NCBI GenBank assembly: GCA_027339205.1
Contig: DAHWOV010000115.1
Location: 1-31,718 of the forward strand
Direction of reading: 5' to 3'
DNA length: 31,718 nt
DNA from: JAJYVT01 sp027339205
GTDB taxonomy: Bacteria; Actinomycetota; Acidimicrobiia; Acidimicrobiales; RAAP-2
Position numbers and translations under genes: made by a program. Positions 6,646 through 13,552 of the stretch are shown one piece after another. The notes below the pieces were generated by a model. The model saw only the letters and a program-made list of their open reading frames with translations, was not told the origin of the DNA and ran no database searches. Position 1 is the first letter of the stretch. Every line of letters starts with the position of its first letter.

Positions 6646-7718
6646 GCGCGGTGACCACGGTGCGCGTCGGGCCCCCTCGTGCACGGGGCTCCGTGCCGAC
6701 GCCCAGCTTCGACGCGGACGCGATGCCGACCCAAGGACCGCTGGTCGATCGCTTCGGCCGAGTCCATGACGATCTCCGGCTGTCGGTCACCGACCGCTGC
6801 AATCTTCGTTGCGTCTACTGCATGCCCAACGAAGGCATGACCTTCCGGCCGCGAGCGGAGATCCTCAGCTTCGAGGAGATCATCCGGGTCGCACGCGTGG
6901 CGCGAAATCTAGGGGTGAAGTCGGTCCGCTTGACCGGCGGTGAGCCTCTCGTGCGGCGCGGCATCTGCGAATTGGTCGGCCGCGTGGCCTCCCTTGGGTT
7001 CGACGACGTGGCGCTCACGACCAACGGCATGCTCCTCGCCCCGATTGCCGGCGCACTGGCAGACGCCGGGCTCCGACGGGTGAACGTGAGCTGCGATTCA
7101 CTGCGCCCTGAACGGTTCGCCGCGATCCGGCGGCGCGGGACTCTCCAGATCGTCCTCGACGCGATGGCCGCTGCCGAGGCTGCTGGGATGTCTCCTCTCA
7201 AGGTGAACGTGGTCCTCATGAGAGGGCGCAACGACGACGAGATCCTCGACTTCGCGGCGTTCGCTCGCGACACGGGTCGGGTCGTGCGCTTCATCGAGTA
7301 CATGCCGCTCGACGCCGAAGGCGCCTGGGACCGCGCACAGCTGGTCCCCGGCCGCGAAGTGCTCGAGCGAATCTGCGCGATCTGGCCGATGGAGCCGGTC
7401 CGGCAGCCCGGAGACCCCTCGCCTGCCGACCGCTACCGGTTCGCCGACGGCCGCGGAGAGATCGGTGTGATCTCCACCGTGAGCGAGCCGTTCTGCGGCA
7501 CCTGCAACCGGCTTCGGCTGACCGCGGACGGTGCCATCCGCAACTGCCTCTTCTCCGATGCAGAGCATCCAGTGCGAGAGCTCTTGCGAGACGGCGGCAG
7601 CGACGAAGAACTGGAGATGCTGCTTCGACGAGCGGTCTGGGGCAAGCTCCCCGGCCACGGCATCAATGAACCCGGCTTTCTCCGCCCGCGTCGCTCAATG
7701 TCGATGATCGGAGGTTGA
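6642..7718 (+). CDS. moaA: GTP 3',8-cyclase MoaA (radical SAM, molybdenum cofactor step 1)
   Basis: A protein of 358 residues that converts GTP to 3',8-cyclo-7,8-dihydro-GTP. The radical-SAM cluster motif CNLRCVYC has Cys53, Cys57 and Cys60. The second 4Fe-4S cluster, which binds GTP, is CGTC plus RNC (Cys285, Cys288, Cys302). The protein ends in Gly-Gly, as required for MoaA activity. LTGGEPLVRR and the TNG segment are also typical. The N-terminal ~35 residues before VDRFGR are longer than average, and ATG 6723 is a possible later start. GTG 6642 overlaps the leader ORF. moaC, whose product acts next, is not in the window. Confidence 0.95.
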   Translation: MSAVTTVRVGPPRARGSVPTPSFDADAMPTQGPLVDRFGRVHDDLRLSVTDRCNLRCVYCMPNEGMTFRPRAEILSFEEIIRVARVARNLGVKSVRLTGGEPLVRRGICELVGRVASLGFDDVALTTNGMLLAPIAGALADAGLRRVNVSCDSLRPERFAAIRRRGTLQIVLDAMAAAEAAGMSPLKVNVVLMRGRNDDEILDFAAFARDTGRVVRFIEYMPLDAEGAWDRAQLVPGREVLERICAIWPMEPVRQPGDPSPADRYRFADGRGEIGVISTVSEPFCGTCNRLRLTADGAIRNCLFSDAEHPVRELLRDGGSDEELEMLLRRAVWGKLPGHGINEPGFLRPRRSMSMIGG

Positions 7719-7744
7719 CGGGGGCGGCGCTTGCCCCAGGCGCT

Positions 7745-8542
7745 TCACCCCTGCGTCCGTCGACGCCGCCTGCACATGCGCCGCCGGGCAAGGATGAAGG
7801 CTGCTGCGAGCACGAGGACGACAGGGAGCGCACGCTTGGCGATGGCCGGTCCTGCGACGCGCATGATGTCGACGGGGACCACTTCGCGATCCTCTCCCGG
7901 GACCCCAGGGGCCTTGCCGAGCTGCCTGCTCTCTCCCGGTGCGCCGCCGGCCTCGGCGGTTTCCTTGACCTCGGTCACGCCCACCAGCGCGCTCGGGCTG
8001 GGCACACTTGGTTCGGCTCTAGAGCTTCCTTCGCCGTCCGGCGCGCCGGATTCGCCTGGAGCGCTTCCTTCCGCGCTCTTTGAGCCGCTCGTCGCTCCTC
8101 CTCCGAGGACTGTCCTTTCAAGGGACGCGACGAACTGGCCCAGCAGCTTGTTGCTCACGTCCGCAAGCACGCCGCGGCCGAACTGCGCGACCCGGCCGGT
8201 GACGCTCAGGTCCGTGAGCACGGACACCTTCGTACCTTCACCGACGGGGGCCAGGGTGGCGGTGATCGTGGCAGTCGCGTTGCCCTGACCGCGCGTCTCG
8301 CGCCCCTCGGCACGCAGCACCGCGCGGTGTGAAGAGGCGTCACGCTCGACAAAGGTCGCGGCCCCCCGGTACTCGGCCGTGACCGGCCCCACCTTCACCT
8401 TCACCACCCCGCGGTACTCGTCCCCCTCTACCCCTTCAAGCTTGGCGCCCGGCATCGCGGGCGCGATGCGCGTGACGTCAGTGAGCACGTCCCATGCCTC
8501 GTCGATGGGAACGTTCACCGTGAACTCGTTGATCAGCTCCAC
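7745..8542 (-). CDS. coxG: CoxG-like carbon monoxide dehydrogenase maturation protein (SRPBCC fold, C-terminal anchor)
   Basis: A protein of 265 residues. Residues about 1-145 match the CoxG/SRPBCC fold (FTVNVPIDEAWDVLTDVTRIAPAMPGA, KVGPVTAEYRG, SVTGRVAQFGRGVLADVS). Next comes a ~75-residue Ser/Gly/Pro-rich linker, then a hydrophobic helix (PVVLVLAAAFILA) and a basic tail (RRRMCRRRRR), which fits anchoring of the enzyme at the inner face of the membrane, the role proposed for CoxG in Oligotropha. GTG 8542 is the start because the frame is closed by a stop a short way upstream. It is the last gene of the run. The gap to the upstream gene consists of a 14-15-bp repeat that includes the start codon. 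Confidence 0.88.
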   Translation of the reverse strand: MELINEFTVNVPIDEAWDVLTDVTRIAPAMPGAKLEGVEGDEYRGVVKVKVGPVTAEYRGAATFVERDASSHRAVLRAEGRETRGQGNATATITATLAPVGEGTKVSVLTDLSVTGRVAQFGRGVLADVSNKLLGQFVASLERTVLGGGATSGSKSAEGSAPGESGAPDGEGSSRAEPSVPSPSALVGVTEVKETAEAGGAPGESRQLGKAPGVPGEDREVVPVDIMRVAGPAIAKRALPVVLVLAAAFILARRRMCRRRRRTQG

Positions 8543-8617
8543 TCGCTCAGCTCCATTCGGATCAGCTCCATTCGCTCAGCTCCCTTCGATCAGCTCCACT
8601 CGATCAGCTCCACAGCT
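8533..8617 (-). repeat. Six 14-15-bp repeats spanning the coxG start
   Basis: On the plus strand the unit is TCAGCTCCAYTCG plus one or two bases, six copies at 8533, 8547, 8562, 8576, 8590 and 8604. The coxG start (GTGGAGCTGATC on the minus strand) is itself the last copy, and each copy carries a GGAGCTGA that resembles a Shine-Dalgarno sequence. The array fills the gap between the upstream stop (8618) and coxG. Confidence 0.75.
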
Positions 8618-9280
8618 TCACCTTGCTCCATCCGTCTGCGACCAGGTGTCGTGCTCAGAGCGGCCGTGCGCCACGAGGTCGGCGACCGTGTCCACGTCCA
8701 CGGGCTCGCCCTCGCACGCTACTTCGGCGACGAGGTCCGGCCGCCGGCGCATGAGCTCACGAGCTCCTTCGTCACCAGAGCTGGCGAGCAACGCCCACAC
8801 GGCCCGGTCGAGACGCACGGGAGGACGCCGCTGTCCCCCGAAGCTCGCCGCAACGATCGGTGCCGAGCGGGACGCCGCCACGGCTCTCCAGGCGGAGGCC
8901 GGGACCAGCGGCTGGTCGCCGAGTCCGACCACCGCTGCGCCGAAGCCGGCCCGCTCGCACCACGCGATCCCAGCACGGAGCGACGTCGCCTGGCCCTCGC
9001 GCCATCGCTCGTTGTCGACCACCGAGACCTGCGCCCCGAGCTCCGCCAGCACTGGCGTCAGATCGACGGCGCCGCGCACGACCGCGACCGGGAGGCCGGC
9101 CTCGAGCGCGGGTTCGATCGCCCAGGCAAGGAGAGGCCGGCCGCGAAAGGGCGCGAGCAGCTTGGCGCCGCTCGTGAACCGCGTCCCGTCTCCTGCGGCG
9201 AGCAGCACTGCAGCGGCGGGAGGCCGAGACCGCCCCTGGTCGAGGACCTGCTCCACCCCGTGCTCGTCAGTGCCCGGCAC
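8618..9280 (-). CDS. mocA: MocA-like molybdopterin cytidylyltransferase
   Basis: A nucleotidyltransferase of 220 residues, likely adding CMP to Mo-molybdopterin to give the MCD cofactor used by CO-dehydrogenase-type hydroxylases. The signature near residue 25, AVLLAAGDGTRFTSGAKLL, is the LxAGxGxR...K loop that binds the nucleotide. VVGLGDQPLVP carries the metal-binding Asp, and the C-terminal PVDVDTVADL is usual for the family. The context beside coxSLM favours CTP (MocA) over GTP (MobA), which is supplied by the fusion at 18147. GTG 9280 lies inside the end of the upstream XdhC-like gene (14-bp overlap). Confidence 0.87.
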   Translation of the reverse strand: MPGTDEHGVEQVLDQGRSRPPAAAVLLAAGDGTRFTSGAKLLAPFRGRPLLAWAIEPALEAGLPVAVVRGAVDLTPVLAELGAQVSVVDNERWREGQATSLRAGIAWCERAGFGAAVVGLGDQPLVPASAWRAVAASRSAPIVAASFGGQRRPPVRLDRAVWALLASSGDEGARELMRRRPDLVAEVACEGEPVDVDTVADLVAHGRSEHDTWSQTDGAR

Positions 9281-10448
9281 GCGCCGGCGACACTGCCGGG
9301 CGCGAGCCGGGTTCGTGGATAGGCCCGCTCCGGTCCCGCAACGACGGCGCGGGCTTCCCCGTCCTGTAGGCGATGATCTCCGCGCAGATCGCCACAGCGG
9401 TCTCCTCGGGCGTCCTGGCGCCGATGTCGAGCCCGATCGGCGACATGACCCGCGCGAGCGAGTCCTCCGGGACGCCAGCGGCCCGGAGCCGCGCCACGCG
9501 ATCCTCGTGGGTCCGGCGCGAGCCCATCGCGCCGAGGTAGCCGACGTCGGTCGCGAGCGCGGCGATCACCGCGGGGACATCGAACTTCGGATCGTGGGTG
9601 AGCACGCACACCGCGTCGCGCGGGCTGAGCGACGCGCCGACGGCGTCGAGGTAGCGCTCGGGGCGGGTGGCAACGACCTCGTCGGCCATGGGGAAGCGGG
9701 CCTGCGTCGCGAACACCGGACGTGCGTCGCACACCTCCACCCGGTAACCGAGGATCTTGGCGATCTTCGCCAGCGCAGCGGTGAAGTCCACAGCGCCGAA
9801 GATCACCATTCGGGGAGGCGGCGCGAACACCTCGAAGAAGATCGACACGTCCCGCTGGCGCGCTTCTCCCTTGCTCCCGTAGTGGCGCGTGTCGGAGAGG
9901 CCGCTCGCCAGCGCGCCCGCAGCATCCCGGCGGACGACTGCGTCGATCTCCTCCACGCCCAAACTCCCTTCGGACGTGCCGTCGGCGCGCACCCGCATGC
10001 TCGCGCCGAGCCGGAGAGCCTTGCGACCCCCTCCGCCGCCCGCGCCGTGCCCTGTCTCAACGCCGAGCTCGACCACCGTAGCGAGCGCGACAGGCTCTTC
10101 CGCGGCGAGCGCGTCGCGCAGCTCCTCGTAGACGGACGGGAGCGAGGGGTCCACGAGCACGTGGACCGTCCCGCCGCAGGTGAGCCCCACTGCGAACGCC
10201 TCGTCGTCCGAATAGCCGTAGGTGCGACGGCGCGCGCCCCCCCGCTCGAGCGCGTCGAGCGCCTCCGTCACCACCGCGCCTTCGACGCAGCCACCCGACA
10301 CGGAGCCGGCTACCTCGCCGCGCTCGTTGACGGCCATGGTGGCCCCGGGATCGCGTGGGCCGGATCCCTCCACGCCGACGACCCGGGCGATCGCGACGCG
10401 AAGGCCCTCGCGACGCCACCGCTCGATGTCTGAGACGACCTCCTTCAC
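9267..10448 (-). CDS. XdhC/CoxF-family Mo-hydroxylase maturation protein
   Basis: A protein of 393 residues. The N-terminal XdhC/CoxI domain holds the conserved AGSVSGGCVEGAV and LTCGGTV segments. The C-terminal part is a Rossmann-like domain (MVIFGAVDFTAALAKIAKILGYRVEVCDARP, then YLGAMGSRRT). XdhC proteins bind molybdenum cofactor and help insert the sulfurated form into xanthine dehydrogenase; CoxF/CoxI are the equivalents in cox clusters. The Rossmann motif GAVDF replaces the more usual GAGHV, so dinucleotide binding is uncertain. GTG 10448 overlaps the stop of the upstream VWA gene by four bases (GTGA), indicating coupled translation. Confidence 0.88.
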   Translation of the reverse strand: MKEVVSDIERWRREGLRVAIARVVGVEGSGPRDPGATMAVNERGEVAGSVSGGCVEGAVVTEALDALERGGARRRTYGYSDDEAFAVGLTCGGTVHVLVDPSLPSVYEELRDALAAEEPVALATVVELGVETGHGAGGGGGRKALRLGASMRVRADGTSEGSLGVEEIDAVVRRDAAGALASGLSDTRHYGSKGEARQRDVSIFFEVFAPPPRMVIFGAVDFTAALAKIAKILGYRVEVCDARPVFATQARFPMADEVVATRPERYLDAVGASLSPRDAVCVLTHDPKFDVPAVIAALATDVGYLGAMGSRRTHEDRVARLRAAGVPEDSLARVMSPIGLDIGARTPEETAVAICAEIIAYRTGKPAPSLRDRSGPIHEPGSRPAVSPARAGH

Positions 10449-11737
10449 CCGGTCCTCATGCTCTCATGCCTCATGCTCTCATGCCTCATGCTCTCATGCC
10501 TGCTGCTCTCATGCCTGCTGCTCTCATGCCTGCTTCGCTCATGCCTGCGCCCGCCCGCCTCTTCGCCGAGAAGGCGGGCCAGCGCCTCCAGCGACTCGAC
10601 GGAATGCCCCTCCACGAAGTCGTCAACGTAGGGCAGCGCCGCCGCCATTCCCCGGACCAGCGGGGCATAGCCCGGGGTCGCCTTGAGCGGGTTGACCCAG
10701 ACGACCCGGTGCGCCACCCGTGCCAGGCGGGCCATCTCCGCCCCGAGCACTTCAGGGTCACCGCGGTCCCAGCCGTCGGACAGCACGACCACCACGGCAC
10801 CCCGGGCGAGGCCCCGGACGCCCCAACGGCCGTTGAATTCGCCGAGCGCCTCCCCGAGGCGGGTACCCCCCGACCAGTCGGGCACCGCCTTGCCCGCGGC
10901 GGCCATTGCCGCGTCGGGATCGTTGGCCGCAAGGGCGCGCGTGACCCGCGTCAACCGCGTCCCGATCGTAAACGCCTCGACGCGCGGCCTCGCGGCGACG
11001 GCGACGTGCAGGAAGCGGAGCAGCGCGCGCGCATACGGTGCCATCGAGCCGCTCACGTCGCACAGGAGCACGATGCGCCGCTGGCGCTCCCCCGGTTCGA
11101 CCCAGCGACGCGAGAGCGGCTCCCCCTCCGTCCGCAGCGACTGGCGGATCGTCCGGCGCAGGTCGGGCAGGCTCCCGCGACGCCGCGACGGGCGCCGTCG
11201 CCGCGACATGCGGCGCGGCCCGAGAAAGCGGATCCGGTCCATCAGGCGCTGCGCTTCGCTGAGCTCTTCTGGGGTGCAGCGCGCGAAGTCCTTGCGGCGC
11301 AGGACCTCGATCGCGCTGTAGCGGAGCTCGCGCACAGGTCCTTGCTCCTCTTTTGGCTCGAGGTCCTGGCGCCCTGCGTCGGGATCGTCGTGAGCGACAA
11401 CCAGCGTCTGCTCGACCGCGTCGGCAGGCCCTTCCTGCGACTCGCCGAAGAAGAACGCACGGAAGGCTGCGTCGTAGACGCCGACGTCCTCTGGCCGGCT
11501 CACGAGCGTCGCGCGTCCCGCCCAGTACACGTGGCGCGCCTCGCCGAACCCGACCGCCGCGAGCGCCTCGGCGTAGCGGAGCGGCGCCCCGCCGGGCACG
11601 ACCAGGCCCGAGTCCCGCAGCACGCGGGCGAAGGCGACTGGGATGTGGACCGGGTCGCGCGCGGGCGCCGCGTCAAGTCTGCCCGGCGGGTGCTGGCCCC
11701 CGCTGCCGCCCGCTCGGTCGGGGGTCTCCGGGCTCAT
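10445..11737 (-). CDS. coxE: VWA-domain protein CoxE
   Basis: A protein of 430 residues. The N-terminal half is the CoxE-type helical region (YAAEALAAVGF-like segment, then RRKDFARCTPEEL). The C-terminal half is a von Willebrand A domain whose MIDAS begins VLLCDVSGSMAPYARALL, with VVVVLSDGWDRGDPEVL following. CoxE acts with the MoxR ATPase CoxD in maturing the CO-dehydrogenase active site. The ATG at 11737 overlaps the stop of the upstream ATPase (ATGA). The last ~33 residues are six copies of the pentapeptide R-H-E-[SR]-[SM], a low-complexity tail encoded by a 15-bp minisatellite and not expected in the family. Confidence 0.9.
   Translation of the reverse strand: MSPETPDRAGGSGGQHPPGRLDAAPARDPVHIPVAFARVLRDSGLVVPGGAPLRYAEALAAVGFGEARHVYWAGRATLVSRPEDVGVYDAAFRAFFFGESQEGPADAVEQTLVVAHDDPDAGRQDLEPKEEQGPVRELRYSAIEVLRRKDFARCTPEELSEAQRLMDRIRFLGPRRMSRRRRPSRRRGSLPDLRRTIRQSLRTEGEPLSRRWVEPGERQRRIVLLCDVSGSMAPYARALLRFLHVAVAARPRVEAFTIGTRLTRVTRALAANDPDAAMAAAGKAVPDWSGGTRLGEALGEFNGRWGVRGLARGAVVVVLSDGWDRGDPEVLGAEMARLARVAHRVVWVNPLKATPGYAPLVRGMAAALPYVDDFVEGHSVESLEALARLLGEEAGGRRHERSRHESSRHESSRHESMRHESMRHESMRTG
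10456..10545 (-). repeat. Six 15-bp repeats at the coxE 3' end
   Basis: TCATGCTCTCATGCC is repeated exactly three times (10456-10500), followed by two TGCTGCTCTCATGCC copies and one diverged copy to 10545. It encodes the Arg-His-Glu-Ser repeats at the CoxE C-terminus, and the array ends eleven bases before the coxE stop. Confidence 0.85.
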
Positions 11738-12732
11738 CCCACCCGCTCGGCGCCGACGCCGTCCCCCGAGCGCTCGTCCCCCGAGCGCTCGTCCCCCGCA
11801 CGCTCGGCTGCAGCACGCGCGAGCGCGGCGACACCGGCGTCCCTCACCCGTCCGATGTCCTCGCGGTACTTGACGGCCGCCCCGAGCGTCGCCAGCACGC
11901 TCGACTCGTCCAGGGCCGCTACGTCGAGCGCCACGAGCGCCTTCGCCCAGTCGATGGTCTCTGCGACTCCCGGCGGCTTGTACAACCCGAGCGTTCGCAT
12001 CCGCTCGACCGCAGCGGCCACCTGGCGGGCGAGCCGCGGCGGCACCTCGGGTGCGCGCACCGTCACGATCTCCACCTCCCGCTCGAAGTCGGGGTGCTCC
12101 ACCCAGTGGTAGAGGCACCGGCGCTTCAGGGCGTCGGCGACGTCCCGGGTCCGGTTGGAGGTGATCACGACCACCGGCGGCACGGTCGCGTGGAAGGTCC
12201 CGAGCTCCGGCACGGTCACCGAGTAGTCGGAGAGCACTTCGAGGAGGAAGGCCTCGAATTCGTCGTCTGCGCGGTCCACCTCGTCGACCAGGAGCACCGG
12301 GGACGGCCGGTCCGCAGGCGCGGCGATCGCCGCGAGCAGCGGGCGGCGCACCAGGAACCGCTCGGAGTACAGCTCGTCCTCGACGGTGTCGGGCACCGGA
12401 CGCCCCGACCCCCCGGCGCGCGCCTCGGCTGCCCGCAGGTGAAGGAGCTGGCGGGCGTAGTCCCACTCGTAGACGGCCTGGCTCACGTCGATGCCCTCGT
12501 AGCACTGGATGCGCAGCAGCTCGCTCCCGCGCCAGCGCGCGAGCACCTTCGCGACCTCGGTCTTCCCGACGCCCGCCTCGCCCTCGAGCAGGAGCGGGCG
12601 GCGCAGTGCGAGCGCGAGGTAGACGACCGTGGCGAGGCCTTCGTCGGCGAGGTAGCCGTGGGCGCGCAGCGCGGCACGGGCCTGATCGGGGCCGGCGACC
12701 TCCCCCCGGGCGCCGGCCGTGGCGTCACCCAC
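11734..12732 (-). CDS. coxD: MoxR-type AAA+ ATPase CoxD
   Basis: A protein of 332 residues. Walker A is GEAGVGKTE (near residue 45), Walker B is VLLVDEVDRAD, sensor 1 is VVITSNRTRDV, and LKRRCLYHWVEHPD is the typical MoxR arginine-finger segment. CoxD is known from Oligotropha as a chaperone-like ATPase needed to build the Cu-S-Mo centre of form I enzyme; in form II systems its exact task is not known. GTG 12732 overlaps the coxM stop by eight bases. The frame continues upstream, but that part overlaps coxM and has no homology. The C-terminus carries a repeated ERSGD-type tail encoded by a 15-bp minisatellite. Confidence 0.92.
   Translation of the reverse strand: MGDATAGARGEVAGPDQARAALRAHGYLADEGLATVVYLALALRRPLLLEGEAGVGKTEVAKVLARWRGSELLRIQCYEGIDVSQAVYEWDYARQLLHLRAAEARAGGSGRPVPDTVEDELYSERFLVRRPLLAAIAAPADRPSPVLLVDEVDRADDEFEAFLLEVLSDYSVTVPELGTFHATVPPVVVITSNRTRDVADALKRRCLYHWVEHPDFEREVEIVTVRAPEVPPRLARQVAAAVERMRTLGLYKPPGVAETIDWAKALVALDVAALDESSVLATLGAAVKYREDIGRVRDAGVAALARAAAERAGDERSGDERSGDGVGAERVG
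11761..11805 (-). repeat. Three 15-bp repeats at the coxD 3' end
   Basis: GTCCCCCGAGCGCTC occurs twice exactly and once with two changes. It encodes the Asp-Glu-Arg-Ser-Gly type repeats near the C-terminus of the MoxR ATPase, in frame. Confidence 0.75.
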
Positions 12733-13552
12733 GAGTGGCGGTCGCCTCCTCGAGGGCACGCCGCACGAGCACCGTGGCGAGGTGGCGGCGGTAGTCCGCG
12801 CTCCCCTGCAGGTCGCTCGGCGGATCGAGCCCCTCGGCCGCCCTCGCCGCAGCTTCCGAGGCTGACGCCCCCGACGCGAGCGCGGCTTCGACACCTCGCG
12901 CACGCACCGTCGTCGAGCCCATGTTGACGAGCGCGACACGAGCGTCGCCGTCGACCACTGCGGCGACGCCCACGATGGCCCAGTCCTGCGCCCTGCGATT
13001 GAACTTCTGGAACGCCCAGCCGCTCGGCGCCTTGCGCACCCGGATCTCGGTCAGCATCTCCTCTGGCTCGAGCGCGGTCTCGAGGAACCCCTTGAAGAAG
13101 TCCGAGGACGCCACCTCTCTCGTCCCGTGCGGCCCGTCGATCACCATCGTCCCGTCGAGCGCCAAGACCGCTGCCGGCAGGTCGGAGGCGGGGTCGCCGT
13201 GGGCGAGGGACCCTCCGATCGTGCCGCGGTGGCGGACCTGGGGGTCTCCGACCTGGCCGGCGACGTGTGCGAGGAGCGGCACCTGCGCCCGCGCGACCTG
13301 AGACGTCTCGAGGTCGCGGTGGCGGGTCAGCGCGCCGATGGCGACGTGGTCGCCGCCGTCCCGCACGTAGGACAGGCCCGGCACTCGCCCCACGTCCACG
13401 AGCACGGACGGCGACGCGAGGCGAAGCTTCATGAGCGGGAGCAGGGAGTGGCCGCCCGCCAGCAGCTTCGTCGAGTCGGGGTCCTCGGCGAGCCAGCCGA
13501 GCGCCTCTTGGACCGAGCCGGCGCGGCGGTACTCGAACGACGCGGGGATCAT
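12725..13552 (-). CDS. coxM: CO dehydrogenase-type medium subunit (FAD-binding, CoxM)
   Basis: A protein of 275 residues, close to the usual length. It passes electrons from the Fe-S subunit to the acceptor through FAD. The two FAD-binding motifs of the family are AGGHSLLPLMKLR (about 32-44) and TIGGSLAHGDPASD (about 111-124). The C-terminal CO_deh_flav_C domain begins near FFKGFLETALEPEE. ATG 13552 overlaps the coxL stop in ATGA. The order small-large-medium (transcribed coxS, coxL, coxM) differs from the M-S-L order of the Oligotropha form I operon and is common in form II operons. Confidence 0.95.
   Translation of the reverse strand: MIPASFEYRRAGSVQEALGWLAEDPDSTKLLAGGHSLLPLMKLRLASPSVLVDVGRVPGLSYVRDGGDHVAIGALTRHRDLETSQVARAQVPLLAHVAGQVGDPQVRHRGTIGGSLAHGDPASDLPAAVLALDGTMVIDGPHGTREVASSDFFKGFLETALEPEEMLTEIRVRKAPSGWAFQKFNRRAQDWAIVGVAAVVDGDARVALVNMGSTTVRARGVEAALASGASASEAAARAAEGLDPPSDLQGSADYRRHLATVLVRRALEEATATRG

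Noticed and set aside
8379..10433. Very long plus-strand frame (684 codons) over coxG, mocA and the XdhC-like gene
   Set aside because: It opposes three genes with strong family motifs and consists of Arg/Ala/Ser/His-rich sequence typical of antisense frames in GC-rich DNA.
10456..10545. CRISPR array
   Set aside because: The units are 15 bp and adjoin directly without spacers; this is a coding minisatellite.
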